NCBI RefSeq assembly: GCF_029351045.1
Contig: NZ_JARKIN010000001.1
Span: 4,080,501-4,144,500 of the forward strand
Length of the DNA: 64,000 nt
Direction of reading: 5' to 3'
DNA from: Streptomyces sp. WMMB303
GTDB taxonomy: Bacteria > Actinomycetota > Actinomycetes > Streptomycetales > Streptomycetaceae
Made by a program: the position numbers and the translations under genes. Of this stretch, positions 8,433 through 17,660 are shown one piece after another. A model generated the notes under the pieces. That model searched no databases, was not told the origin of the DNA, and saw nothing but the letters and a program-made list of their open reading frames with translations. Position 1 is the stretch's first letter; every line of letters begins with the position of its first letter.

Positions 8433-10070
8433 ATGACCGCACCGGACCCCGTACCCGCACCCGACCCCGCCACCGGTGCCTCCGGGCGCGCGGAGCCCGG
8501 GGCACCGTACACGGACCCGACCCTGGGCGTCCCCGTCGCCACCTCCTGGCGCGGCGAGCCCCGCAACCGGCTGGTGACCGTCGGGGACTCGCTCACCCAG
8601 GGCTTCCAGAGCTGTGCCGTCTTCCGCACCGATCTCTCGTACCCGGCGATCATCGCGCACGAGCTCGGCTGGGCCGAGCAGTTCCGCCACCCCTCCTTCG
8701 AGGGCCGCGGCGGGCTCCCGCTCAACCTCGAGATGCTGCTGCGCGATCTGGAGGACCACTGCGGTCCGGCCGTCGACTGGTGGGACGCGCCCGCGGCGCT
8801 CTTCCGGGCCCGCCGCTTCATGGACGAGGTGGAGGACTACTGGGAACGCGGCGGAGGGTGCGCTCCGGCGGCGGGCACCGCCATCAACCACAACCTGGCC
8901 GTCTTCGGCTGGGATCTGCGGGACGCGCTGGACAAGTCGGCCGACGTGTGCCGCAGGATGATCGACGCCCCGAGCGACGACCTGGTGCGCCAGCTGGTCG
9001 GCAACCCGGGCGAGCGCGCGGCGCTGCGCACCCTCCCCACCCGCCCGCCGGCCGCCGGAGCGCACACCCAGCTGAGTGCGGCGGCGGCGCTGGGCGAGCA
9101 GACCGGAGGCGCCGAGCAGGGCGCCGCGGGTGCCGGGGAGCGGGAGCCGGATCCGGAGCACGGCATCGAGACGCTGATCGTCTTTCTCGGCGCGAACAAC
9201 GCGCTCTCCTCCGTCATCGAGCTGAAGGTGGCCTGGAGCGAGGAGGGCTACGACGACCTGGACGTGAAGAAGCGGTTCACGGTCTGGCGGCCGGAGCACT
9301 TCGAGGCCGAGCTGCAGCAACTGGCGCACGCGGTGGGGCGGATCCGGGCCCGGCACGTGATCTGGTGCACCGTCCCGCACGTCACGATCGCCCCGGTCGC
9401 CCGCGGCGTGCACGGGAAGCTGGAGCCCGGGTCGCGCTATTTCCCGTACTACACACGCCCCTGGATCGACGACGCCGCCTTCGACGCGGAGCGCGACCCG
9501 CATCTGACCGGTGAGCAGGCCGCCGCCGTGGATGCGGCGATCGACCAGTACAACGACGCCATGGCGGAGACCGTGCGTGCGGCGCGGCGGGCCGGGCGGG
9601 ATTGGTTCCTGCTGGACGCGGCCGGCCTGCTGGACCGGCTGGCCTGCCGCCGCTACTTCGAGGACGAAGCAGCCCGGCCCGACTGGTGGAAGCCGTATCC
9701 GCTGCCCCGGGAGCTGCGCGCACTCGATCCGGTGCCCAACTCGCGGTTCCTGCTGAGCGACGGCGACCGGCGCAGCGACGGGGGGCTGTTCTCGTTGGAC
9801 GGCGTCCATCCGACGACGGTCGCCTACGGGATTCTGGCCCAGGAGCTGATCGACGTGATGCGGCAGGCGGGCGTGGAGTTCCGCACCCCCTACGGCGGGC
9901 GGCCGCGCACGGAGTCGGTGCGGGTCGACTTCACGCGGCTGGTGCGCCACGACACTCTCATCAACCGCCCGCCCGCCAACGTCACCTCGGGCCTGCACGC
10001 GATCGGCTGGGCCGACGAGGCGCTGGACGTGCTGGCCCGGGCACTGCGGTTCGGCCGCGGAGGCCAGTAG
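8433..10070 (+). CDS. Large SGNH/GDSL-family hydrolase
   Basis: 545 residues. The nucleophile motif is GDSLTQGF with Ser53. A GANNA segment corresponds to the Gly-x-Asn block, and the acid/base pair is Asp456 and His459 in LDGVHPTT, so all catalytic blocks are present. SGNH enzymes are esterases, lipases or deacetylases. At 545 residues it is more than twice the usual size, with insertions between the nucleophile block and the Asn block. No signal peptide is visible, so it is probably cytoplasmic. The ATG at 8433 has AAGGGG upstream. The frame is open well upstream, but that part reads as arginine- and proline-rich non-coding sequence. Confidence 0.85.
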   Translation: MTAPDPVPAPDPATGASGRAEPGAPYTDPTLGVPVATSWRGEPRNRLVTVGDSLTQGFQSCAVFRTDLSYPAIIAHELGWAEQFRHPSFEGRGGLPLNLEMLLRDLEDHCGPAVDWWDAPAALFRARRFMDEVEDYWERGGGCAPAAGTAINHNLAVFGWDLRDALDKSADVCRRMIDAPSDDLVRQLVGNPGERAALRTLPTRPPAAGAHTQLSAAAALGEQTGGAEQGAAGAGEREPDPEHGIETLIVFLGANNALSSVIELKVAWSEEGYDDLDVKKRFTVWRPEHFEAELQQLAHAVGRIRARHVIWCTVPHVTIAPVARGVHGKLEPGSRYFPYYTRPWIDDAAFDAERDPHLTGEQAAAVDAAIDQYNDAMAETVRAARRAGRDWFLLDAAGLLDRLACRRYFEDEAARPDWWKPYPLPRELRALDPVPNSRFLLSDGDRRSDGGLFSLDGVHPTTVAYGILAQELIDVMRQAGVEFRTPYGGRPRTESVRVDFTRLVRHDTLINRPPANVTSGLHAIGWADEALDVLARALRFGRGGQ

Positions 10071-10139
10071 GACGGTAGGAACATCCGATCGACTACGGCT
10101 CCGCCATTGCGTATATCAGGCGAAGGGTACATAGGATCA

Positions 10140-10649
10140 TCACCTCGGTGAGCCTCCGTTCCCGTAGCGCACCAACGCCCAGGCCAGGCACCCGAAGGCG
10201 GCGGTGTTGCAGACCGTGCGGACGACGTTCCACCGGTGCCAGCCGCTCTCGAAGCGCTCCCGCAGCGCGGCCAGCCGCTCCGCGCCGTCCGGGATGCCAC
10301 CGGCGTCGAGCGCGTCGTTGAGCGGCACGTTGAACGCCATGGTGACCACCAGGACCGCCACGTACAGCGCACCCGCCGCCGCGATCCACGGGACCGCGGC
10401 CCTGCTGCCGCCGCCCCACAGGTGCAGCGCCCCGGCCGCGGCGATCAGCAGCAGCGAACCGGCGAACACCAGCATGAACCAGCCGTTGAGGATGGCGGTG
10501 TTGATGCGCTGCATACCCTCCACGAAGGTCCGGTCCCCGGCCCGCCGCAGGCCCGGTGAGACCGCCACCGCGAACCCGTAGTAGAGGCCCGCGCTCAGGC
10601 CGGTGAGCAGCACGGCCCCCAGCAGTGAAACTCCCTGCAGTACACGCAC
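10140..10649 (-). CDS. DUF1772 (anthrone oxygenase-family) membrane protein
   Basis: 169 residues with four hydrophobic spans (about 7-30, 55-78, 85-108 and 142-160). MAFNVPLNDAL and an RWNVVRT segment before the last span are typical of DUF1772. The family includes small membrane proteins annotated as anthrone oxygenases in aromatic polyketide clusters, but most members have no known role. No polyketide genes are nearby. It is convergent with the SGNH hydrolase and divergent from the exopolysaccharide operon, so it appears to be a single-gene unit. Confidence 0.85.
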   Translation of the reverse strand: MRVLQGVSLLGAVLLTGLSAGLYYGFAVAVSPGLRRAGDRTFVEGMQRINTAILNGWFMLVFAGSLLLIAAAGALHLWGGGSRAAVPWIAAAGALYVAVLVVTMAFNVPLNDALDAGGIPDGAERLAALRERFESGWHRWNVVRTVCNTAAFGCLAWALVRYGNGGSPR

Positions 10650-10900
10650 GTCCGTCCCCTCTCGGCCGCGCCGGGCGGCTCTCGGCGGTGCCCGCGCCGT
10701 TCGAGCGGGCCGTGCGGCCAGTCAACCGGGGTGGCGGCCGGAGCCCCATGGCCGGAGCGCTCAGGGGGATGTGCGGACGTCGCACCCGCCACGCGTGGGA
10801 TCAGTCGGTGAAAACCAGACGATATCCGGCGCGCCGCTCAGGTTCGACAGTCGGATTTTGTCAAGGTCACTCTGCTTCATCACAGGAGGCGGAGTCGTCC
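10650..10900. promoter_or_regulatory. Divergent upstream region of the exopolysaccharide operon
   Basis: This 251-base region separates the minus-strand DUF1772 gene from the plus-strand EPS operon. On the minus strand a TTGACA box (10864-10859) could be a -35 element for DUF1772, but I see no good -10. The EPS start is preceded by a strong AGGAGGCGGAG ribosome site at 10884-10894. The last 100 bases are richer in A/T than their surroundings, as expected for a promoter region. Confidence 0.4.
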
Positions 10901-12145
10901 ATGCCGGAATTGCCGACACAGCGCACCGCACCTCGCGGCGGCCCGCCGCACGAGGGGCTGACCGTCCTGCATCTCGCGCAGCCCGTCGAGGGCGGTGTCG
11001 CACGCGTCGTCGCCGACCTCGCACGGGCGCAGGTCGAAGCGGGACTGCACGTCGTCGTGGCCTGCCCCGCGGGCGGCGAACTGGCGGACGCCGCGGCGGC
11101 GGCGGGAGCCCGGACCCTGCACTGGCCGGCCGTACGAGAGCCGGGGGCCCGGATCGCGGTGGAGGTCTACACCGTACAACGGCTGTTGCGCGCCGTACGT
11201 CCCGATCTCGTGCACGCCCACAGCGCCAAGGCGGGCCTCGCCGCACGACTGGCGGTGCGCGGCCGGATGCCCACCGTCTACCAGCCGCACGCCTGGTCCT
11301 TCGAGGCCGCGACAGGACGCACCGCACACCTGGCCCGTGCCTGGGAGCGGTACGCCGCCCGGTGGTCCGACCGCGTGCTGTGCGTGAGCGAGGCGGAGCG
11401 GGCGACCGGCACGGCCGTCGGCATCGAGGCCCGGTGGGCCGTGGTGCACAACGGCGTCGACACCGCGCGCTTCACGGCGTCCGCGGCCCCGCGGACCGGA
11501 CGCTGGACCGCGCCGGGCCCGGAGCCGTGGACACCGGCGCTCGCTGCGGTGGCGGAGCTGCCGCCCTCGGCGGTACTGGTGGTGTGCGTCGGGCGGTTGT
11601 GCGAACAGAAGGGCCAGCGCACTCTGTTGCGCGCCTGGCCACAGGTGGCGGCCCGGGTCCCGGACGCCCGCCTGGTGCTCGTCGGCGACGGGCCCGACCG
11701 GGAGGAACTGCGCCGAGCAGCCCCCGCCGGTGTGGTGTTCGCCGGTGCCAGCGGCGCGGTGGCCGACTGGTACGCCGCAGCCGACCTGGTCGTGCTGCCC
11801 TCGCTGTGGGAGGGCATGGCCCTGACTCCGCTGGAGGCGATGGCCTCTCGCCGGCCCGTACTGGTCAGCGACGTGGCCGGGTCCCGCGAACTGCTGCCCC
11901 CGGGACAGCAGGCCGACTGCCTGGTACCGCCCGCCGACCCGGACGCGCTCGCACAGGCGGTGGCCCGCCTCGCTCTCGCCCCCCGGCTCCGTGCGGAGCT
12001 GGCCGACGCCGCGCACGCACACGTACGCGAGCGGTTCGACATCACGACGACCACCACCGCCGTACTGGAGCTGTACCGGGACGTGCTGCGGCACCGGACG
12101 GCGACGGCAGCGGTTCCCGCCGCGGAAGGAGCGGGCAGCAGATGA
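10901..12145 (+). CDS. GT4-family glycosyltransferase (first EPS operon gene)
   Basis: 414 residues with the two Rossmann domains of a GT-B retaining transferase. The N-terminal glycine-rich GGVARVVADLA is the GT4 acceptor-side loop. The C-terminal domain has VCVGRLCEQKGQRTLL, VGDGPDREELR and the E-x7-E-like EGMALTPLEAMA motif that binds the nucleotide-sugar. It should add a sugar to the lipid-linked repeat unit at the inner membrane face. The start has a near-perfect Shine-Dalgarno (AGGAGG). The stop overlaps the ATG of the phosphotransferase gene (ATGA), so this is the first gene of a coupled operon. Confidence 0.93.
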   Translation: MPELPTQRTAPRGGPPHEGLTVLHLAQPVEGGVARVVADLARAQVEAGLHVVVACPAGGELADAAAAAGARTLHWPAVREPGARIAVEVYTVQRLLRAVRPDLVHAHSAKAGLAARLAVRGRMPTVYQPHAWSFEAATGRTAHLARAWERYAARWSDRVLCVSEAERATGTAVGIEARWAVVHNGVDTARFTASAAPRTGRWTAPGPEPWTPALAAVAELPPSAVLVVCVGRLCEQKGQRTLLRAWPQVAARVPDARLVLVGDGPDREELRRAAPAGVVFAGASGAVADWYAAADLVVLPSLWEGMALTPLEAMASRRPVLVSDVAGSRELLPPGQQADCLVPPADPDALAQAVARLALAPRLRAELADAAHAHVRERFDITTTTTAVLELYRDVLRHRTATAAVPAAEGAGSR

Positions 12146-13785
12146 GCACCGACAACACTGACGACTCCCGGAATTCACGGACCGCGACGGGACCGGGGTC
12201 GGCGACCGCCGAAGGCACCGTGGCCACCAGCCCCGTCCTCCCCCGGCCGGTGTCCGGCACCGAAGGCGAACCGGCTCCGCAGGAGGGGCGGTCGGCGCCT
12301 CTGCCGCTGCCGTCGGCCCGCGAACCCGTCGCCCTGCCGTCCACCGGCCCCGCCCGGCGCCGGCGCGTCGCCGCGCCGGCGCTGGTAGCCGCCGACCTGG
12401 CCGGGACCGTTGCCGCCGTACTCGCCTGCGCGGGCCCGCAGGCGGCGCCTGTGCTGCTGGCCCCGGTCTGCGCGAGCCTGCCGGTGCTGTGCACCCGAAG
12501 GGGCCTCTACCGGCCCGGTCTCGACCCGCAGGCACTCGACGAACTCCCCGCCGTCGGCAAGCGCGCGGCCGTGGCCTGGTGCGTCGGCGCCACGGTACTC
12601 GCGGCGTGCGACCGGACCGGGGCGCTGGGAGCGGCCGGTCTGCTCGCGGGCGTCGCCGCCAACACGGCGCTGGTGTGCGCACTCCGCGCCCTGGTCCACG
12701 GGGTGCGCCGCCGCCGCGGCCGCCGCCGCCCGCGGAGCGCCCTGGTCGTCGGGCGCGGCGAAACCGCCCGGACGGTGAGCGCGGCGCTCGCCGAGCGGCC
12801 CCGGTACGGACTGCGGCCGACGGCGCTGGTGGAGGTCGGGCCCGACGACGACGCGCCCTCGGGCGGCCCCGACGGCGGGCTGCCCGACGCCGGCCGCACG
12901 GAAGCGGCGGACGGCAACGCCGCACACCCGCCACTGCCCGTCGTCTCCACCCCCGAGGAGCTGGCGCGCGAGGTGGCGCGGAACGCCGTGCGGGACGCGG
13001 TCTTCCTGCGGTCCCCCTGGGAGGATCCGCACTCCGCGGCGCTGGCCCGCTTGCTCGGCGCCCGCGGGGTCGACGGCTGGCTGGTCCGGCCCGGTTGCGC
13101 GCTGGGGGCGCACGGCGGGCACGCGCTCTCCTGCCACCGGCGGCCCGACGAGGCGCACCTGTGGGGATTCTCCTGCCGGCGCCTGACGCTCGAGTGCCCC
13201 CGGCCGCGTACCGGTCTCCGCAAGCGGCTGCTGGACATCGCACTGGTCGCCCCCGCCCTGCTGCTGGCGGCGCCGGTGATGGCCGGCTGCGCGCTGGCGG
13301 TCCGGGTGCTGGACGGGCCGGGCGTGCTGTTCCGGCAGGAGCGCATCGGACAGGACGGACGCCCTTTCACCCTGCTGAAGTTCCGCAGCGTGCGGCCCAC
13401 CGACGACCACGAGGCGGCGACGTGCTGGTCGGTCGCCGGGGACACGCGCACCAGCCCCGTCGGCCGGCTCCTGCGCCGCACGTCGCTGGACGAGTTGCCG
13501 CAGCTGTGGAACGTGCTGCGGGGCGACATGAGCCTGGTGGGGCCGCGGCCCGAGCGACCCTACTTCGTGGGCCACTTCAGCCGCCTGCACCCCGGCTACG
13601 CGCAGCGGCACCGCGCCCCGGTCGGCATCACCGGGCTGGCCCAGGTGCACGGACTGCGCGGCGACACCTCCATCGCGGACCGGGCGCGCTTCGACAATCA
13701 CTACATCGAGACCTGGTCGCTGTGGCAGGACGTACGGATCATCTGCCGTACCGCGGCCTCCCTCTTCCGTCTGGAGGGCCGGTGA
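12142..13785 (+). CDS. Polyprenyl glycosylphosphotransferase (WcaJ/WbaP type)
   Basis: 547 residues. Residues 1-75 are a low-complexity cytoplasmic tail, followed by hydrophobic spans (about 78-190) and a Rossmann-like linker. The catalytic bacterial sugar transferase domain starts near 355 with a membrane segment (RLLDIALVAPALLLAA). It shows the family signatures LLKFRS, RRTSLDELPQLWNVLRGDMS and LVGPRPE. It transfers a sugar-1-phosphate to undecaprenyl phosphate and so starts EPS repeat-unit assembly. It is coupled by four-base overlaps to the GT4 gene before it and the polymerase gene after it. Confidence 0.94.
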   Translation: MSTDNTDDSRNSRTATGPGSATAEGTVATSPVLPRPVSGTEGEPAPQEGRSAPLPLPSAREPVALPSTGPARRRRVAAPALVAADLAGTVAAVLACAGPQAAPVLLAPVCASLPVLCTRRGLYRPGLDPQALDELPAVGKRAAVAWCVGATVLAACDRTGALGAAGLLAGVAANTALVCALRALVHGVRRRRGRRRPRSALVVGRGETARTVSAALAERPRYGLRPTALVEVGPDDDAPSGGPDGGLPDAGRTEAADGNAAHPPLPVVSTPEELAREVARNAVRDAVFLRSPWEDPHSAALARLLGARGVDGWLVRPGCALGAHGGHALSCHRRPDEAHLWGFSCRRLTLECPRPRTGLRKRLLDIALVAPALLLAAPVMAGCALAVRVLDGPGVLFRQERIGQDGRPFTLLKFRSVRPTDDHEAATCWSVAGDTRTSPVGRLLRRTSLDELPQLWNVLRGDMSLVGPRPERPYFVGHFSRLHPGYAQRHRAPVGITGLAQVHGLRGDTSIADRARFDNHYIETWSLWQDVRIICRTAASLFRLEGR

Positions 13786-15218
13786 GCGCGGTGGCGGACA
13801 GCGCTCCGCCCGCCACCCGGGACGGGCGGAGCACGCTGAGCCGCGCCGTACGGCGCTACGGTCTGGACCGGCCGGTGGTACCGGTGCTGGTGACGGTGGG
13901 ACTGCTGTGCGCACCGCCGGACACCGCGGGGCCGGGCGGCCGCAGCGGAGTGACCCCCGCCGACCTGAGCTCGGGTGTGCTGGTGGTGTGGTGCGCCATC
14001 GGGCTGCTGCGGGACCGGGTCCAGCAGCGGGCCGGGCAGCGGCTCCGGCGCCGGTCCCTGACCCCGACGGCCGCGCTGGTGCTGGGCGCGCCGACCGCGG
14101 CGTTCGCCGTGACCACGATCGCCTCGGCCGATCCCGCAGCGAGCCTGCCCGGCTTCGTGCGGTACCTGCAGCTCTTCGTCCTGGTGCCGGGTGCGGTGCT
14201 GCTGGCACTGCGCGACGCGCGGGACGCCCGGCTGCTGTGCGGCGCGGTGGTGCTGCTGGCACTCGTCGAGGGCGGGTTCGGCGTCGTCCAGGCCGCCACC
14301 GGCACCGGCGCCTCCTACCAAGGCGAAGAGGTCCGCGCCGTGGGCACCTTCGGCGCGCTGGACGTGATGGGCATGGCCACCGCCGTGGCCTACGGGCTGG
14401 TGATCGCGCTGGCGTGCGGGCTCGTGCCGGCGGCCGGCGCGCCGCGCTGGCTGCGCCCCTGCGCGCTGGGCTCGGCCGCCGTGCTGGTGCTGCCGCTGGC
14501 CCTCTCCTACAGCAGAGGTGCCTGGCTCGCGACGGTGCCGGCCTGCCTGCTGCTCCTCGCGCTGCGCGGCCTCCGCACGACCGTGTGCGCCCTCGCCGCC
14601 GTGACCGCGGTCGGCGTGCTGCTGGTCGGCGGATTCGGGGTGGCCACGCAGGAGCTGGCCCAGCGGGTCGGCAGCATCACCGAGGTCTCGGCGTCCCCGG
14701 ACCGCTCGGTGACGGACCGCTACACCCTCTGGAGCGCGGCGACGGACATCTGGCAGCAGGCCCCGGCAACCGGTGTGGGACCCAAGGGCTTCCCCGCATA
14801 CCGGGACACGCACGCCGCGCTGGAGCTGTCCTCGGGCAGCGACGCGGCGGGCGCCGGGGTCCCCTTCCAGCGGGAGCCGCTGCTCTCGCCGCACAACATG
14901 TATCTGCTGGTCCTGAGCGAACAGGGCCTGGTGGGCACGGTGGCGCTGCTCGGTGCCTGGGGGGCGCTGCTGGTGTGCGCGCTGCGCCGGCTGGGTGCCG
15001 CGCGCAGCCGCGGAGCCGCCTGCGGGGTACGCGACTGCGGCGCCGCGGCCACGGCGCTGCTGGTGTGGCAGAGCGTGGACTTCCTCTACGGCGACATCGG
15101 CGGCCCGTCGACGGTACTGACCGCTCTGGTACTGGGGCTGGGCACCTGGTGGGCTCTGTCGCCCGCGGCCGAGGAGCACGCGGAGAGCCGGCGAGCGGGC
15201 GGGAGCCGCGCCGTATGA
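13782..15218 (+). CDS. O-antigen polymerase/ligase-family protein (Wzy-like)
   Basis: 478 residues starting at a GTG coupled to the previous stop (GTGA). It is a polytopic membrane protein with about ten to twelve hydrophobic spans. A Wzy_C-type region is present: ALSYSRGAWLATVPA, then a periplasmic loop with DRYTLWSAATDIWQQAPATG and SPHNMYLLVLSEQG. Members polymerise or ligate lipid-linked repeat units on the outer membrane face. Its place between the initiating phosphotransferase and a flippase fits a Wzx/Wzy-dependent pathway. It shares the ATGA overlap with the flippase gene. Confidence 0.9.
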   Translation: MSAVADSAPPATRDGRSTLSRAVRRYGLDRPVVPVLVTVGLLCAPPDTAGPGGRSGVTPADLSSGVLVVWCAIGLLRDRVQQRAGQRLRRRSLTPTAALVLGAPTAAFAVTTIASADPAASLPGFVRYLQLFVLVPGAVLLALRDARDARLLCGAVVLLALVEGGFGVVQAATGTGASYQGEEVRAVGTFGALDVMGMATAVAYGLVIALACGLVPAAGAPRWLRPCALGSAAVLVLPLALSYSRGAWLATVPACLLLLALRGLRTTVCALAAVTAVGVLLVGGFGVATQELAQRVGSITEVSASPDRSVTDRYTLWSAATDIWQQAPATGVGPKGFPAYRDTHAALELSSGSDAAGAGVPFQREPLLSPHNMYLLVLSEQGLVGTVALLGAWGALLVCALRRLGAARSRGAACGVRDCGAAATALLVWQSVDFLYGDIGGPSTVLTALVLGLGTWWALSPAAEEHAESRRAGGSRAV

Positions 15219-16909
15219 CCGTACCGCAACGGGAGATGCCCCAGCAGGAGATGCCGCAGTCGGACCCGCGGCCCGCGACGGCGCCCGCGGGCGAGGAGTC
15301 ACCCCGGCTCGGGCGGTTCCTGGCCCGGGCGGCCGCCGTCACCGCGGGACTCACGGCAGCGGGCTCGCTGTTCGGGCTGATGCGGGACCAGGCCATCGCC
15401 CAGCTCTTCGGCGCGGACTCCGACACCGACGCGTTCCTCGTCGCCTGGACGGTGCCCGAACTGGCCGCCACCCTGCTCATCGAGGACGCCATGGCGCTCG
15501 TCCTGGTGCCCGCCTTCAGTCTCGCCCTCTCCCGCCGGGCGGCCCGTACGGAGGGAACCACGGCACAGGCCGACCCGGTGCGGACGCTGGTGGCGGCCAC
15601 CCTCACCCGGCTCTCGCTGCTGCTCGCCTGCACCGCCGGGCTGCTGATGCTGGCCGCGCCGTACGTGGTGCGGGTGCTCGCACCGGGCCTGCCCGACATC
15701 GGCACCGCGGTGGACTGCCTGCGGCTGACCGCGCTGACCGTGGTCACCTTCGGCCTCGCCGGGTACTTCAGCGCCGCGCTGCGCGCGCACCGGCACTTCA
15801 CGGCACCCGCCGCGATCTACCTCGCCTACAACTCCGCCACCATCGCGGTGATGTTCGCCGCGCACCGCGCCTGGGGAGTGCGGGCCGCCGCGCTGGGCGT
15901 CGCGGTGGGCGGCGCGCTGATGGTGCTCATCCAACTGCCCCCGCTGCTGCGCCGCCTGCCGCTGCGGCAGCAGCACCCGGCTCGGGGCCGCCGTGCCCGG
16001 AGCGCGGCGCGCGGCGGGCGGCCGAGCGCGCACGCGGGGACGCTCGTCGGCCTCGGGGTGCTCGCACCGGTCGTCACCTTCGCGGTGAGCCGCCAGGCGC
16101 AGGTCTTCTTCGAACGCTTCATGGCCTCCTCGCTGCCCGCGGGCGCCATCTCGCATCTCAACTACGCGCAGAAGGTGGCCCAGCTGCCGATGGTGCTCTC
16201 GCTGATGGTGTGCACGGTCACCTTCCCCGTCGTGGCCCGAGCCATGGCCGACGGCGACGCGGTGGCGGCCCGGCGGCGGGTGGAGCGGGACCTGGCGACG
16301 GCCGGGACGGTGGTGCTGCTGGGCGCCGCGTACGTGGTGGCCTGCGCACCCCAGATCATCGGTCTGCTCTTCGAACGCGGCGCCTTCGACGCGCACGACA
16401 CTGCCGCGACGGCCGCGGTGATGCGGGTCTACTGCTGCGGATTGCTGGGGCACAGCATGGTCGGCGCCCTGGTGCGGCCCTTCTTCTCCGGCGGCCGTCC
16501 GCCCTGGTTCCCGGCCGCCGCGATGGGGGCCGGGCTGGCCGTGACAGTGGGCACCGGCGCTCCGCTGGCGGGCGGTTGGGGTGTCCTGGGCATCGCGGCG
16601 GCGAACGCGCTGGGCATCACCACCACCGCCGCCCTGCTGCTGCACGGGCTGGGCGCCCGGGTGGTGGCCGTCGACGTGTCCGGCGTGGCGGCCGGGCTGC
16701 TGCGGTTGCTGGTGGCCGCCGCCGCGGCGGCAGGTGCGGGCTGGACGGTGGCCGGGCTCTGCGCCACGCCCCTGGCCGGGGCGCTCGCCGGCGGGTGCGC
16801 CGTGCTGTTCGTCTTCCTCTGCGTCGGACTGCTGGTGGGGGCCCCGGAGCTGTCGTATCTGTCCACCGCCGTCAAACGGAGGTTCCCGCATGCCCGCCGA
16901 CACCCGTAA
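15215..16909 (+). CDS. MurJ/MviN-type lipid-linked oligosaccharide flippase
   Basis: 564 residues of the MOP superfamily with about fourteen hydrophobic spans. The N-terminal SLFGLMRDQAIAQLFGADSDTDAF is typical of MurJ/MviN (residues 52 onward), and a second conserved half contains LPMVLSLMVCTVTFPVVAR. In an EPS operon with no separate Wzx, this protein probably flips the EPS lipid-linked repeat unit rather than lipid II. A housekeeping MurJ would be expected elsewhere in the genome. It is coupled to the polymerase gene, and its last 20 bases overlap the deacetylase gene. Confidence 0.9.
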   Translation: MTVPQREMPQQEMPQSDPRPATAPAGEESPRLGRFLARAAAVTAGLTAAGSLFGLMRDQAIAQLFGADSDTDAFLVAWTVPELAATLLIEDAMALVLVPAFSLALSRRAARTEGTTAQADPVRTLVAATLTRLSLLLACTAGLLMLAAPYVVRVLAPGLPDIGTAVDCLRLTALTVVTFGLAGYFSAALRAHRHFTAPAAIYLAYNSATIAVMFAAHRAWGVRAAALGVAVGGALMVLIQLPPLLRRLPLRQQHPARGRRARSAARGGRPSAHAGTLVGLGVLAPVVTFAVSRQAQVFFERFMASSLPAGAISHLNYAQKVAQLPMVLSLMVCTVTFPVVARAMADGDAVAARRRVERDLATAGTVVLLGAAYVVACAPQIIGLLFERGAFDAHDTAATAAVMRVYCCGLLGHSMVGALVRPFFSGGRPPWFPAAAMGAGLAVTVGTGAPLAGGWGVLGIAAANALGITTTAALLLHGLGARVVAVDVSGVAAGLLRLLVAAAAAAGAGWTVAGLCATPLAGALAGGCAVLFVFLCVGLLVGAPELSYLSTAVKRRFPHARRHP

Positions 16910-17660
16910 CCGGGCCCCCTGGCTGCTGATGTACCACTCGGTCTCCGACTGCCCCGACGATCCGTACGGCATCACCGTCTCGCCCTCGAGGCTGGAGCGG
17001 CAGTTGCGCTGGCTGCGCGACCGGGGGCTGACCGGCGTGAGCGCCGGCCGGCTGCTGCGGGCCCGTGCGGCGGGGCGGGACGCCGGGCTGGTGGGGCTCA
17101 CCTTCGACGACGGCTACGCCGACTTCCTGACCGCCGCCGTGCCGCTGCTGCACCGGTACGGGTGCACGGCCACCGCGTTCGTGCTGCCGGGACGGCTGGG
17201 CGGCGACAACGCCTGGGACGAACTCGGGCCGCGCAAGGCGCTGCTGGACGCCGACGGTATCCGGAAGGCGGCCGCCGCGGGAATGGAGATCGGCTCACAC
17301 GGGCTGGCCCACACCGACCTGGCCGGCGCCGACGACACGACCCTGGTGCGCGAGACGGCGCACAGCCGGACGCTGCTGGGCGAGCTCACCGGATCGGCAC
17401 CCGCCGGGTTCTGCTACCCCTACGGCACGCTCGACCACCGGGCCGTCGCAGCCGTGCGCGCGGCCGGCTACAGCTACGCGTGCGGCATCGATCCGGGACC
17501 GCTGACCGGTGTGCACGCCCTGCCGCGCGCCCACGTCGGCGCCCGGGACACCTCCGTGCGGATGTATCTCAAGAAGGTGCTGCACCCACTGCGGCGCAGG
17601 CCGCTGCCCGCGGCGTCCGCCCCCGCGGAAGCCGCCCGGCGGGAGGCGGTGCGCCGATGA
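16890..17660 (+). CDS. Polysaccharide deacetylase (NodB homology, CE4)
   Basis: 256 residues. The NodB motifs are clear: LTFDDGYADF (motif 1, catalytic base and metal Asp), EIGSHGLAHTDL (motif 2, metal His residues) and FCYPYGTLD (motif 3). It removes N- or O-acetyl groups from polysaccharide. There is no signal peptide in the predicted protein, which begins MPADTRNRAPWLLMYHSVSD, so it may act in the cytoplasm on repeat-unit precursors, or the true start may differ. ACGGAGG precedes the ATG. The gene overlaps the end of the flippase gene and is coupled to the next glycosyltransferase. Confidence 0.92.
   Translation: MPADTRNRAPWLLMYHSVSDCPDDPYGITVSPSRLERQLRWLRDRGLTGVSAGRLLRARAAGRDAGLVGLTFDDGYADFLTAAVPLLHRYGCTATAFVLPGRLGGDNAWDELGPRKALLDADGIRKAAAAGMEIGSHGLAHTDLAGADDTTLVRETAHSRTLLGELTGSAPAGFCYPYGTLDHRAVAAVRAAGYSYACGIDPGPLTGVHALPRAHVGARDTSVRMYLKKVLHPLRRRPLPAASAPAEAARREAVRR

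Noticed and set aside
10603..12141. An open frame that would extend the phosphotransferase upstream by over 500 codons
   Set aside because: It overlaps the first GT4 gene in another frame and reads as Arg/Gly/Pro-rich sequence; the ATG at 12142 in an ATGA overlap is the real start.
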